DNA of 64,000 nt, from contig OW568883.1 in assembly GCA_938743325.2 (NCBI GenBank), positions 434,001 through 498,000 on the forward strand, in the 5' to 3' direction. The first letter of the stretch is position 1, and each line of letters starts with the position of its first letter. Positions 21,101-31,248 of the stretch are shown one piece after another. The translations under genes and the position numbers were made by a program. Source of the DNA: Pycnococcus provasolii (Eukaryota; Chlorophyta; Pseudoscourfieldiophyceae; Pseudoscourfieldiales; Pycnococcaceae). A model generated the notes under the pieces. That model saw only the letters and a list, made by a program, of their open reading frames with translations, did no database searches and was not told the origin of the DNA.

Positions 21101-22575
21101 ACCACTCCGTGCTGCGACACGATGTTGCGATCGGCGTGCACTACTTTCCTGGCGGGTTTGCGGCTCGCGAAGCGCCAGGCGAGGCTTTCGTGCCGCTCAG
21201 GCACACCACAGCCATGCCCATTGTCAACAGGGCAAACACCATACGTGCGCTTGGACGAGTGCTATCTTCGGGCAGCAGAACTCCAAGATCGCCGCACAGC
21301 GGTAGTTTTGGCGCCGAGGGCTCTTCTTCGACCAGCGGCGGTGGGAGAACGCCAAACTCGCGCGATAATCGCTTGTCGTTCATGGAAGTGCTCAGCAAGG
21401 GATCGAATGTTGTGATGAGGATTGTGCTTGACAAGGCGGCGGTTGACCAGGCGATTCATCTGTCTCGTATTGCGAACCTTGGTCAGACGTTGCTATCGCA
21501 GGCAGCTTGGGAGGGGATGACCACACCTGTGCTCGCTCAAGCGCGTGCGCTTGGCACATATGTTCTGGAGGAGGAGGAGGAGGAGGGGGCCGATGGCGGA
21601 CAGCTGCTAGTGGAGGTCATGCCGCTCGAATTTGCCTCCAAGACGTTTCCACAGCTGTCCACTGCGCACCACGTGGGTAAGGGTTTCTACGACTCACCCG
21701 ACGTCGAGGCTGGCGTTGCGATCGTCTTCTGTCGCTGCTTTGCGGACGAGAGCGGCGCAGTTCCGCCGAAGAATCTTGAGTTGTGGAGTCGACTCTGCCG
21801 CGAGCAGGTGGAACGGTGGGACGGATACTGGTGCAAGGAGGTGACCGGCGGTAAGTTCACACTGTCTTTCCAAAATCTGAATCAGGCGGTGGCATGCTGC
21901 TGCAATATGCAAATTGCTCTCGCGGAAACTGAATGGCCCGTTGCCATGAAGTACGCCGCAGACGAGTCGTCTTCCGAGAGTTCCGAGTGGCGAGGATTAC
22001 GTGTTGGCATGGGCATCGCATTTGGCACCGACTGCTATCGCAAGGCTCTTGCCTCTGGCCGTGCGGACTTCTTTGGCGCCATCCCGAACACAGCGGCGCG
22101 CGTGATGGGCCAGGCTGCCGCCGGCCGCGTACTTCTTATGGGCGAGGTGGGCGAGTGGGGTGAATGGAATGCGGACCTAAGCAGTGCAACTCTTAATGCC
22201 AAGACAGCTGATGGCATGAGGCATATGGAGTTGAACGTGATTCCCGTCGGATACTGCGACTTGAAGGGCGTGGGACCTACACATCTGTGTTCGGCATACG
22301 TCGATGCACTTGCTGACCGCAACTTCCCGCCTCCGAAATCTCTCATTGTTGACGGACCTGAAACAGCTAGGTTAAACAGGTCAAAGAGTCGAGCCAACAA
22401 CACGGGTGCTGCTCCACGAACACCGTGGAGTGCCAGATCAGGAGCGTCAACCGCGACAGTGGCGTCTTCGGTGTCGGGAGACCACTTCCGTGTACGGCCA
22501 CTTGAGGAGATTGTGACTACTAGAAGTGGAGGTGTTGTAGATGTTGGTGACGTCGAATTGTCATCAGAACAATGA
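18145..22575 (+). CDS. Receptor-like LRR protein with transmembrane helix and three class III cyclase-homology domains
   Basis: 1476 residues if started at the ATG at 18145; an in-frame ATG at 18052 lies in AT-rich sequence that looks untranslated. A basic run and a hydrophobic segment ending GALAQ act as signal sequence or anchor. The ectodomain has leucine-rich repeats (about 125-250) and a Cys-containing region. A transmembrane helix spans about 600-628. Domain 1 (about 680-870) has the cyclase hallmark VVTDLEGST and the second metal site ATQGDSFELCF, but its Asn/Arg motif is lost. Domain 2 (about 914-1110) is degenerate. Domain 3 (about 1188-1385) lacks the metal aspartates but keeps PNTAARVMGQ. 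Known class III nucleotide cyclases work as dimers that share these residues. cAMP or cGMP synthesis in response to an external cue is inferred. Confidence 0.8.
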   Translation: MATTIGMLGLLARAMTAAAATFPFTSSPSPSTAAAPAAPFRRRRRRRRRRRNLLALTDSLRLLVVLTAFVACAVSPRGALAQTPAPTSETKKMRVDKFVESLPCYKDKDKNNTCTCTEIKPLPGITVTGKLKLLGDKLAKCENLLVVDIAKQKLSGWPSNITLPNATRVLWLQSNNLDGDINEFPKLWKLPPNLESLRLDDNKITGTMNASVWSGVLPIGIRAIDLSLNDVGGELSEAWCELLPQIASFSVTNMKAICGPIPPCLNGLQYAGTSAFFEDEADFAAGTKYGYCDDDRPTCDEKDGCDIFVNPISNSRTHFEFNFTEFKTLRGIRIYTWALEYQMLNGGWDIIGKGYETFWPIEPLPQGFTIVGGGEAPLYKGREFRARLTLPGVELLNGGRYRVKIRALSRAGPPKTKVENSDAFMVDTEPPSMGIVNDGVLCDTDAFQMQSNASSRSSGTALNVITALTTQKLRGCWSGFRDSGSGIVSYRVRLLRRNNIVGQSSTEVCSITCLVSEKVCSGKMEQSPRSLLAEHDAEATCISFELNASKGSMVLEYSNHRDGDEIYFGVSATDGADFPSVEVQSNGYRVRLPTSETAEIVKIAAFAAAPIGFVLFMALVVATVIIRRQAKNMKMAERLRQRQADAEAITTALRELNQTVTANSLSISVPMSFTSNPGQTDMVFVVTDLEGSTPMSASNGKAAKEAQRVHDNVMRRALQQHGGLEIATQGDSFELCFASVSAATKFCLDVQKRLSEHEWTKEVLALPYCEAMYTEDRQLVRVGPRVRMGIHYAKAGTFERKVNDFTMTVVFTGPGYDLTTLVSDAGAGGQILLTEAAVAHLDWSSAGFPLVSSIGAFEPEDANDDNSTPIDLYSVTPGLGSTMYSQEFDTAKLRGMNRIAPGTGLNMSRLSPDDVRAIVCVRFGFTPARLPLQVFSYIMCAVSQIFGGKVLQCITNPETVIVAFEEEKAKSGAAVGCACALQVAMYHSVLRHDVAIGVHYFPGGFAAREAPGEAFVPLRHTTAMPIVNRANTIRALGRVLSSGSRTPRSPHSGSFGAEGSSSTSGGGRTPNSRDNRLSFMEVLSKGSNVVMRIVLDKAAVDQAIHLSRIANLGQTLLSQAAWEGMTTPVLAQARALGTYVLEEEEEEGADGGQLLVEVMPLEFASKTFPQLSTAHHVGKGFYDSPDVEAGVAIVFCRCFADESGAVPPKNLELWSRLCREQVERWDGYWCKEVTGGKFTLSFQNLNQAVACCCNMQIALAETEWPVAMKYAADESSSESSEWRGLRVGMGIAFGTDCYRKALASGRADFFGAIPNTAARVMGQAAAGRVLLMGEVGEWGEWNADLSSATLNAKTADGMRHMELNVIPVGYCDLKGVGPTHLCSAYVDALADRNFPPPKSLIVDGPETARLNRSKSRANNTGAAPRTPWSARSGASTATVASSVSGDHFRVRPLEEIVTTRSGGVVDVGDVELSSEQ

Positions 22576-22861
22576 CATGATGAAATGTTTTAAAACTGTT
22601 AAATGTGATTTACAATAAGAGGAAAGTGTACATGTGCTTCTTCTCACCTCTGTAGTCATACAGTATTTTTATGCGCTACAGTACCGATCTCAAAATAAAG
22701 TCGGTGCCATCGTCTTCGGAGGAGGGTTTCTGATAGCCGATGTGAGCACCTTTTTTTCAGAGGAGATTTTCTGAAGGGGGAAATCGCGGTAACGTCCCAG
22801 GGAAAGAGTCTTGGCCGACCCAGCCCCTTACCATTATTTGTGGTTTGATCCTAGTCTTGGC

Positions 22862-23344
22862 ATGGTTCCTACGACGCGCAGCGCGTCGTTGTCTGGCGAC
22901 GGCGCGTGGCGCGCGAAGCTGCTCACCGCGCAGGAGGACATACGGCGCGTCGTGCGCAGCGCGCGTCGCGTCGCGGTCGTAGGCATAAAGCCTGAGTCTA
23001 AGTCGGACCAGCCAGCGCACTACGTGCCTTCTTACTTGGCGAGCGTTGGACTGGAGGTGGTTCCGGTGCCTACTTATTACCCCGACGTGACAGAGATTCT
23101 CAACCAGAAGGTGGTGCGTAGCGTGAGTGCGATTGACGGCGAGGTTGACATTGTGAACTTGTTTCGGAAGGCTAGCGACGTGAGCGATCACGTCGACGAC
23201 ATTCTGAGTATGAATCCTCTTCCGAAGTGCGTTTGGATGCAGAGTGGCATCAGCAACGACGAGGCTGCTGAGCAGTTCGCCAAGGCAGGCATACATGTCG
23301 TGCAAGACCGGTGTTTGTTAGTCGACTACCAGAACCTAAGGTAG
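22862..23344 (+). CDS. CoA-binding domain protein (CoA_binding_2 / YccU type)
   Basis: 160 residues from the ATG at 22862. The frame begins slightly earlier at a TTG that is unlikely to be used. It shows a Rossmann-like start (RRVAVVGIKPESKSDQPAHYV), the long strand-helix stretch VPTYYPDVTEILNQKVVRSV, DIVNLFRK, and VWMQSGISNDEAAEQFAKAG then VVQDRCLLVDY. These match the small CoA-binding proteins found in bacteria and eukaryotes, close to full family length. The biochemical role of the family is poorly known. Follows the cyclase gene on the same strand. Confidence 0.85.
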   Translation: MVPTTRSASLSGDGAWRAKLLTAQEDIRRVVRSARRVAVVGIKPESKSDQPAHYVPSYLASVGLEVVPVPTYYPDVTEILNQKVVRSVSAIDGEVDIVNLFRKASDVSDHVDDILSMNPLPKCVWMQSGISNDEAAEQFAKAGIHVVQDRCLLVDYQNLR

Positions 23345-23613
23345 TAAAACCAAGCATGACATACACTAAAAGTGATGATGAAACCCACATGTAAAAGCAA
23401 AAAACCCGAACGATGAGAAAAGGATTAGGGTAAAACAAACATCCCGAATAGACCTCCCGAATAGGTCTCCCGAATAGGGTTAAAGTATTATTGCCGGGTC
23501 AAGTTTCCCTCCCCCCCCGGCTGCTCGGAGCTCCCCCGGGATTCAAACACCAAACGCGCCAGTTCCCCCCCCCCCATCAATATTCGAAATCCCTTTTCAT
23601 TTCATTCTCGGCC

Positions 23614-26600
23614 ATGGACGACTTCGATGACGACTTCACTGTTGGTTTTCTTGTAAGCTCGTTTGCTCATGCTCCTGCCCAGGATGGTCATGCGCAGGGG
23701 CTAGGGTTAGGCGCGTCTTCGCCTCCGCCTCTTTCGTTAGGTGGTGCTGCGGCTTCTCCACTGCGTGAATCTGAAATTCGTGTGGCTGGTCTTCGTGGTG
23801 GTGTGACTGCTCTTCAGGGTGGTGTGGCTGATGATGATGCGGGTGGTCTCTCGGCTCGTCTTCATGTGGCTGATGATGCTCCAGATAATCAAAATCACGT
23901 TCTTGCATCTTCTGATCATCGTCACGCTCTCTCCCCTCCTGCTCCTGCTCCTGCTCCTGCTCGTCTCCACGAGAACAATGATGGTGGTTTCAACGCCTCA
24001 CCTGCGCGGGAACCCTCTGCGCTCCCCAACGCTCCTTTGACGTCAGAGCCTTCGGAGAAGAAGAGCAGTCCTCTTGAGCATGATGCTCCGCAGCACGAAC
24101 TCCAGGAGGAGGAGGAGACGCACGCACAAACTCTTGCAGAAGATCCTGCGCCTGCCGAGGAGCCATCGCGCGCTGACGACGGTGAAAAAATCGCCTCGCC
24201 TTCGCCCTCCGCAAAAGAACCTGCCAATCCTTCTCCAGAAGAAGTAGTAGTAGAAGAAGAAGAGCTGGCGCGCGCTGACGACGGTGAAAACATCGCCTCG
24301 CCTTCGCCCTCCGCGAAAGAACCTGCCAATCCTTCTCCAGAAGGTGAAGAAGAAGAGGTACCAAAAACCACTACTTCCGCTGATGACGCTGACGACGAAC
24401 CGCTGAAGTGGGTGTGCTGCGACGCGTGCGGGAAGTGGAGGAAGATGTTCGAATCTGTCAACACAGAAGGAACGTGGACGTGCTCGATGAACCACTACGA
24501 CGACAAGTACAACACGTGCGATGCTCCCCAGGAACCAGGATTCGACGAGGATGACGAAGAAGAAGAAAATGAAGAGGAAGGAGAAGGAGAAGAGGAAGAC
24601 CAGCAGGAGGACGAAGAGGAAGACAACGAGGAGCTCGCGTATCTCAGGATGATCCAAGAAGAAGACCGCAAGAAGGCTGCAAAAAAGGCAGCCTTGGCGG
24701 AGAAGCGCAAGGCGCTCTTGCTGACAGAAGATGCTGAAGCGCTCGGCTTGAACGAAGAGAAGGCGGCACCGCAGAGGCCAAAGACAACCAAGGAACTGCA
24801 TGCAGAAAGCCAGCGCCTGCTCCGCGAGGCGGCACAGCGCGCGCGCATGGGAACTGACGCGCCGAGCCGCGACGGGGCACGCATACCGCTGACGGGACTC
24901 ATCGCCAAGCTGCAGGCGCGCATGCGAGAGGTACAAAAGGCGGCGCCTGTCTTGGAGTCGGTGCCGAAGCAGCCAGCCATCAAGGCGGCTGTGGTCACTG
25001 CAGAAGACACCAGCCTGGACGGTGTGATTGAGCTGGACGACGACCTTGACTTCAATCCAAACAAGGAGACGGAGCAGGAGGTGCATGCAGTGGCGGCAGC
25101 GCCGGCGACTGACGACGACACGGATGATGAGATTCTCGAGGAAGCTGAGGCGAGCAGCGATGAAGAGGATGAGGAGGAGGAGGAGGAGGAGGAGGAGATT
25201 GAGGTGGATTCGTACGAAGAAGCTGAGGAGGAGGAGGAGGAGGAAGAAGAAGACGAAGAGGAGGAGGAGGAGGAGGAGGAGGAAGAAAATCAGAAAGGTG
25301 CTGCCGTGGAAATGGAGGCTGCTGACGATGGTGAAGAAGACGACGAAGACGAGGAAGAAGAAGAAGATGGAAAGGCTGCCACGAAGGATGCCAACGACGT
25401 CCTGAGAAAGGCTTCCGCAGCAGCTGCGGCAAGGCAAGCTGCAAAGGCGGAGGGACGTGCTCGCAATGCGGCGGACTTTTTCGACGAAGAGGCGGAGCTG
25501 AGCGACAACGACGAGGACATGGATGAAAACGCGCGTCTTGCGGCACGTCGAACGGATGCAGACGAACACTACGATGCGGAGGACGACGACGGCGCGGATC
25601 TCAAGGGTCTTGTCGCCGCCGGCGAAGAGGGGGAGGAGGACGGTGCCGAGGCGGGCAGAATAGATCTGCACAAGCGATGGGAGGCTGAGCGTGACAATGC
25701 TGCGGTTCGCGAGATTGAACGCGGGGTGCGCTTCGGCTTTCGACGCGCTGGTGCAGCGTACGCGTCGGATGACGACGAGGGTGACATGGCAGCCCGTCGC
25801 CGTCGGCGCCGCGCAAACGACGAAGAGATGGACGGCGATGGCATGGATGGGGGAATTGGAGCTATCGCTGGATTTGGTCGTCGTGGGGGTGCGCAGCGAG
25901 ATGACGAGGATGGCAACGACAGCGACGAGGAGGAGTTCAACCTGCGTGCGGCTCGCCTCGCCGCCGCCGGTGCACCTGGCGACGGCGATGATGCCGGGGT
26001 TGGCGAGGGACAGCCTACGTCGAAGCGCCGCAAGATTTCGCCAACGTCGTCCGCAAACCCTCTCGCAGGATTATCTATGGCGCGCACGTCGAGCCAGGAC
26101 GTGTTTGCGCTGATGGATCGCGACATGCGCCTTGGATCGGGCGAGCACAGTCAGCCAGTGCTTCCTCGCGCCGCCAGCGCCGGTCTTCCTGGCCTGCTGC
26201 CAGTGACTAGCAGCGGCGGCCTTTTCGGCGCGAGCCAGGGCGGATTCTCCTTCCTCGGTCGTGGCGACGATGCCGCGGCCGAGGGCCAACGCATGGCTCG
26301 GGGTGGCAACGGCGCCGCGGCTGCTCGTGCCGCCGGACGTAGTTACGTGTTCGGCGCGTCGCGCGGCGGCGGCGGCGGCGGCGAGTCCAACCACGGCGGT
26401 GGAAGTGGAGATCATCTGGGGCAGAGTGCACCCGCACGAGGGCCGACGAGTTTCGCGGGGCTCATCGCACGGCCCAAGGGTGGCACAGCACGTGGCGGTG
26501 TGCAACAGAAGGCGCAGCTGTTCACGGCGCTCGAGTCGTGCCACAGCAAGGATAAGGACCCGACTCTGCCGGACATCCTTCCCCCGATGGCGAGTGGAGG

Positions 26601-26616
26601 CCGGCTCATCCGGTGA
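23614..26616 (+). CDS. CW-type zinc finger protein with Claspin/Mrc1-like acidic region
   Basis: 1000 residues from the ATG at 23614 (MDDFDDDF). The CW domain at about 263-310 has the expected WVCCDACGKWRKM, the TWTCSMN cysteine and the final cysteine before APQEPGF; CW domains bind methylated histone H3 tails. Very long Glu/Asp runs flank it. At about 620-700, DFFDEEAELSDNDEDMDEN, then a spaced DLHKRWEAERDNAAVRE segment and GFRRAG, resembles the conserved middle of Claspin/Mrc1, the adaptor between replication forks and the Chk1/Rad53 checkpoint. The C-terminus is Gly-rich and ends with a conserved-looking basic segment. A 66-bp-like acidic block (ADDGE..IASPSPSAKEPANPSPE) is duplicated near 190-240. 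CW assignment is firm; the Claspin link is inference. Converges on RPA1, 151 bp away. Confidence 0.75.
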   Translation: MDDFDDDFTVGFLVSSFAHAPAQDGHAQGLGLGASSPPPLSLGGAAASPLRESEIRVAGLRGGVTALQGGVADDDAGGLSARLHVADDAPDNQNHVLASSDHRHALSPPAPAPAPARLHENNDGGFNASPAREPSALPNAPLTSEPSEKKSSPLEHDAPQHELQEEEETHAQTLAEDPAPAEEPSRADDGEKIASPSPSAKEPANPSPEEVVVEEEELARADDGENIASPSPSAKEPANPSPEGEEEEVPKTTTSADDADDEPLKWVCCDACGKWRKMFESVNTEGTWTCSMNHYDDKYNTCDAPQEPGFDEDDEEEENEEEGEGEEEDQQEDEEEDNEELAYLRMIQEEDRKKAAKKAALAEKRKALLLTEDAEALGLNEEKAAPQRPKTTKELHAESQRLLREAAQRARMGTDAPSRDGARIPLTGLIAKLQARMREVQKAAPVLESVPKQPAIKAAVVTAEDTSLDGVIELDDDLDFNPNKETEQEVHAVAAAPATDDDTDDEILEEAEASSDEEDEEEEEEEEEIEVDSYEEAEEEEEEEEEDEEEEEEEEEEENQKGAAVEMEAADDGEEDDEDEEEEEDGKAATKDANDVLRKASAAAAARQAAKAEGRARNAADFFDEEAELSDNDEDMDENARLAARRTDADEHYDAEDDDGADLKGLVAAGEEGEEDGAEAGRIDLHKRWEAERDNAAVREIERGVRFGFRRAGAAYASDDDEGDMAARRRRRRANDEEMDGDGMDGGIGAIAGFGRRGGAQRDDEDGNDSDEEEFNLRAARLAAAGAPGDGDDAGVGEGQPTSKRRKISPTSSANPLAGLSMARTSSQDVFALMDRDMRLGSGEHSQPVLPRAASAGLPGLLPVTSSGGLFGASQGGFSFLGRGDDAAAEGQRMARGGNGAAAARAAGRSYVFGASRGGGGGGESNHGGGSGDHLGQSAPARGPTSFAGLIARPKGGTARGGVQQKAQLFTALESCHSKDKDPTLPDILPPMASGGRLIR

Positions 26617-26767
26617 GTGCAGATGAAACGCGCGCGTGTGTGTTGCATCTTTATGTTGTTATAGACACATCCGTCTTTTCAGTTTTTCACATTCGTCTTG
26701 ACAAAAAATGAAATTCGTGGTGGTGATTTACACGGCGATGCTTACGTTCGCTTTATTTTTGGAATTC

Positions 26768-28838
26768 TCAGTACCCATTCATCCCCCAGTAGTTGCTAGG
26801 CGCACCGCCACCACCACCTTGTTGGCCGCCGACACCACCACCACCGCCGCCACCCATGTCACCTCCTCCGCCACCGTATCCTCCGTATCCACCGCCACCG
26901 TATCCGCCGCCACCGCCACCACCACCACCACCACCACCACCGTATCCGCCGCCGCCGCCGCCGCCAAAGCCTCCGTATCCGCCATATCCACCTCCGGGCA
27001 TCACATTCTGCCTCTTGCCACCTCCGCCATCGCCACCCATGGCAGGGTCGTAGCTTCGGCGACCTGCTGCATGCTGCTGATGTCCGCCCATGCCCATGCC
27101 CATGCCCATACCCATGCCGCCGCCGCTAGCGGCATCTGGCTTCGGCTCCATGGGTGGGAAGGGATTCTTGTCCTCCTTCAGCTTTGCGATGCCGTCGATG
27201 AGCTCCCTGCTTGCAACAGCGAAGTCCACGGGACGAGCTTCCACCACCGTTGTCTTCTTGCGCATCTCGCCATTCCACGAGTCTTGGAAAACCTTCAGCT
27301 TCATGTTCCACATCTTCATCTGGGCATTTTTCAGCGTGACTTCCCACGCGTCGGTGTCCTTGAGATTGTTCATCTCCTCCGCCTTCAGGCCAATCAGCGT
27401 TTCGCCAGCCTCCGTGAATGTGGACACGTGGTGCGTCGTCGTGTGGTCCAAAACCTTCAGGTTGAACAGGTACCTCCAGCTCGGACACTCGTGCACCTGC
27501 ATGCACCTCTCGCATCGCCACTGGCCGTTGCCCTCGTCGGTCAGCTTCTTGTTGCACTGCTTGCCCGCCTCCGTGATCGTCGGGCATCCAGGGTACATCA
27601 GGCCACGATCATCTGATATGCCGTGGATGCGAACGCGCGATTCTACGTAATGTGGACCGTTTCCGTCGTCCGCGAGACCCTCGTCGTCGATCTGCGCGAG
27701 GCTGATGCGTCGCGTGCTGCGCCCACCTCCACCTCCGCCACGCGGCATTGTCAGCGCGGTACCAGTCTCGTTCTTGCCCGAGACGTCGTACCACTGTCGA
27801 ATGTCAAGAGCCTGGGGAAGCACATCGGGCAGCGGATCCACGAATAGCTGAGACGACTGCAGCGTGCTGAGGTTGCGTCCGCTGAACTCGCCAACTTTCA
27901 CATCCTTTACCGCAAGCACCGGATGGTTGCCCGCGGTGACCATCTGCTCAATTTGCGTGCCCGCGTCTGTCGCCTGCTTGCCCCAGAGCGTAACCTCAAT
28001 CGAATAGCTCGACGGGTCCTTGATGGTGATCGACCTCTTCGTCGTCTCCGTCCCATTCTTCAGCATGATTGGCACGAGCGGGTCCACCGTCTCGACGACG
28101 CCCGCGACGTCGACGAGCGTGCCAAGTTCGCGGTTCTGCACGTCGGCGATGGCGGTGATGCGCCAGTTCACCTGCGCGATGGAGTTGGACCCTCCATCCT
28201 CTGCGCACTCCTCCACGAGCGCGGTAGCCTCGAGCCCAATCTCGTAGTCGCTGTTCAGGTTGTTGAACTGCTTCCTCTTTGGCTTCAGGGTGCCCTTGGA
28301 GATGATGTACACCTTTCCCATCTCGATGACCGGATCCCAGCGATCCGCCGCATCGTTGAAGCACGTCGCGCGAATCTCGCCGCCGTCGGCGTCGAGAAGG
28401 TCGAAGGAGAATACCTTGCCCTCACCGCGCGCGTTGGACCAGCGTCGCACTTCCTGCTTTTTCGTCACACGCGCCTTGATGGTCCACCGATTCTGGAAGG
28501 GGTTGAGCGACCTGATGGGCATGACGCGCGCCGGCGCCTCGTTGCGCGCCGTCGGACCACCCTGCCTGTTGTACGTGTACCGTCCCGCAGGCTCCGACTT
28601 CTGCTGCTGCTGCTGCTGATACATGCCGCCGCCATTGTCGTAGGGATTCGGAGGCATGCCTCCACCGCCGTACGGATTCGGAGGCTGGTTGGGAGGCGGG
28701 CCTCCACCGTACGGGTTCATGCCTCCATACGGGTTCGCAGGCTGCTGCTGCTGTGGCGGTCCGTTGTTGTACCCTCCGTAACCTCCATAGGGATTTTCAC
28801 CTCCTCCTCCGCCGCCGCCACCACCGTAGGGATTTGGT

Positions 28839-28871
<33 letters not shown>

Positions 28872-29455
28872 CCCGCCGGCGCTGGCGCAGCGGCGTACGG
28901 GTTCGGTCCTCCGCCGTTTCCTCCGTACGGATTTGCGGGCGGTGGTGCGTTTTGGTTTCGAACATGGATCGGCTCACCGGGCAGTTCCGGCAATCCCTGC
29001 TTCGCACGTTCTGTCCCCTGCTGCTGGTGCGCGATATGGAATCCGGGAAAGTCCAAGCAGAGCGGCACGTCCGTCCACGGCGGGTGCGCCCTGAGACCGA
29101 CGGTGTGCACGTCTGTGACGAAGTGGACCGCCTTATCGCCGTCTCCATACTTCTGGCACTCCATGATGCGCAGGAGCGTTCCGTGCATAATTTCGTCGTT
29201 GTGCACGCGTTCGTTGAGGTCAGGCGCGATGAAGACGGGCGCACTGTTGGTTCCGTCGAAGAGTATGAGCCTGAATCGCGTTGGCGCGTTGGAGTTGGGC
29301 ACGGTGATTTGTGCGATCTGTAGGCATTGCACGATGGGGTAGGTACCTGATGTGGCTTGCGGCGAGCACGACTTGGTGATTGTGTTCAGCACGGCGACGA
29401 GGCCGTCAGGCGTCAGGGAGGAGGAGGAACCGTCGCCTTCCATGAGGGACGTCAT
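26768..29455 (-). CDS. RPA1: Replication protein A large subunit (RPA70)
   Basis: 895 residues from the ATG at 29455. Binds single-stranded DNA in replication, repair and checkpoint signalling as part of the RPA heterotrimer in the nucleus. An N-terminal OB fold (about 1-120) is followed by an unusually long linker (about 170-300) of NPYGG-type repeats and polyQ. DBD-A begins near SLNPFQNRWTIKARV, then DBD-B and DBD-C. The DBD-C zinc ribbon is present (CPTITEAGKQC, then WRCERC), with about five extra residues between the first two cysteines compared with human RPA70. The last ~95 residues are a Gly/Tyr-rich tail ending SNYWGMNGY that standard RPA1 lacks. Plant RPA1 paralogues can carry C-terminal extensions, but of a different (zinc-knuckle) type. 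Confidence 0.93.
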
Positions 29456-29749
29456 TGAGAGAAAAGGGACGAGCGAGAATGAAAGTGAAAATGAGAAGAA
29501 TAATAGTTCAAACGAGGGGGAGGCTCAAGGGAAGGGGAGAGCGAGCGCGAAAGCAGGAGGGGCTTGACGAGCCTGCTTTGGCCACCCATGCAAAGCAGGT
29601 CCGGGACTGGTTCTGGGAAAAAACCTCACTAAGGTGGGGATACGCTCGTGAACCAGTTTTAATAAAATAATCGACTCCAGTGGGTTTAGGGTTCTGGTTT
29701 AGGGGTTTCCCCTACCTTTTTTTAGGGGTTATGTAATGAGTAAGAGTAG

Positions 29750-30080
29750 CTACACGAGCGTCTTGCGACCCTCGAAGCCGGGACGCGCGCTGGCTCCGAA
29801 CGCCGCGCCGGGCCCGCCGCGGTCCGCGAGCTTCTTGTCGCGCTTCGCAATCTTACGCGACTTCTTCGCGTCGCGGCGAAGTTTCAGGTTCTTCTGCCGC
29901 TTCTCCTGTGCGTCGCGCTGCCTCTTCTCCTGACCCTCGACGCGCGACGCCCACTTGCCCCGAGCCTTCTCCTTGCGCTTCTCCTCGCGACGGAGCGCCT
30001 TCTTCAGAGCCTTCGGGTCGTCGAGAACGCGCTCGCCCGCCGCGCGGCGCATCGCCGTGCTCCAGTCGTGCGTGCCATCG

Positions 30081-30112
<32 letters not shown>

Positions 30113-31003
30113 GCCGTCGCCGTCGCCACGCCGTCTGCTGCGCTTCTCCTCGCGATTGCGCTGGCGTTTCCTCTCAACAGCCTTGTCCACAAACTCACTC
30201 GCGCGCGACTCCACCCGAAGGCGGTTGAACTGCAGCTCGGGGTCCACCTCTTCCGCCGTGGGTATCGCTGCCGTCGTTGTTGCGCCGCCGTTTTGCTGCC
30301 CCGTCTGCTGCTTTGCCGGCTGCTTAGACTTCGGCTTTGGTGGCTGCTGCGTCTGCTTCCTGAAAGCGAGCGCATCTTTCGCCTGCGCCTCCCTCTCCGC
30401 AGCCTTGCGCTGACTTCTCATTTCCTCGAGTCGCTTCGCGAGTCTCTCTCGCAGTTCGTCGCGCGACGCCGCCAGTGATGGCACGGCTCTCGACGGCGCG
30501 TCATCCGCGCGTCCTTCTGAGGCGGTCGTCGTTCCGTTCTGGTTCTGCAGGATGTCGAGCGTCGTTCGTGCGGCGTCTGGGTTGAGTTTTCTCCGTTTCG
30601 CCGCCTTGGAGTTTGCTTTCGACGCCGCCTTTGCTTCAAGCTTGTCGTGTTTTTTCATGAACTGCACGGGAACAGCGTCGTGGTCTTTGTATGACTCCGC
30701 TAGATAAATGTGCGGCGGGAACATCGTTATGAGCGCGTCAAAGAAGTTTGCGTGTTCCCACGCGGATGACGAGGTACTGGTGTGTATGATTTCGACATCT
30801 GCGTGAGCTGCGGAGCGCGTTGAGGCGTGCTCGTGTGCATCTGTGGTATCGGGCACCCCAACAACAGCAGCATCATCATCCTTCTCAGCGATTGCTCGTG
30901 TTTCCCCCTGATCGCGTGCTTGAGAGATTAACGTCGACGCACCACCATTATTTGCCAATGATGATGATGTTCGTTTGCGCGTTGACGCACGCGTTGGCGG
31001 CAT
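29750..31003 (-). CDS. SURF6: SURF6/Rrp14 family ribosome-biogenesis protein
   Basis: 417 residues from the ATG at 31003; the frame stays open slightly upstream to a GTG. The N-terminal block FFDALITMFPPHIYLAES and KRRKLNPDAARTTLDILQ match the Rrp14 N-terminal domain. The C-terminal part has the SURF6 signature, with basic coiled segments LRERLAKRLEEMRSQRKA and KALKKALRREEKRKEKARG before KWASR. Known members are nucleolar, bind pre-rRNA and are needed for 40S and 60S assembly. A run of Gly-Asp repeats (DGDGDGDGGGDGDGDDG), encoded by GC-rich tandem codons, is an insertion in the middle. Upstream of RPA1 on the same strand, about 295 bp away. Confidence 0.88.
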
Positions 31004-31248
31004 AGGATACGGGGCCCACCTAGTAGCAGGTCTGCAGGTAGGAGTCACAAAACAGAAAGATTCAGGAGTATGCCAGGTGCTGCAACGGCGGAAGAGTAGA
31101 ATGTTCGGCTAATGGCGGCGGCGGAGGGGGGTCGAAGAACTCCAGGGAGGTTTGGGGGGGGGGGAAGAAAACTTCGAGTTGCTGGGGATCCCTCTCCGGA
31201 CGTAAATGCAGATAGGGAAAAACTCGTAAACAATCCGGACCCTATGCG

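Noticed and set aside
24043-25671. 542-codon minus-strand frame in the CW gene
   Set aside because: Antisense of Glu/Asp-rich codons reads as Leu/Phe/Val runs; not a membrane protein.
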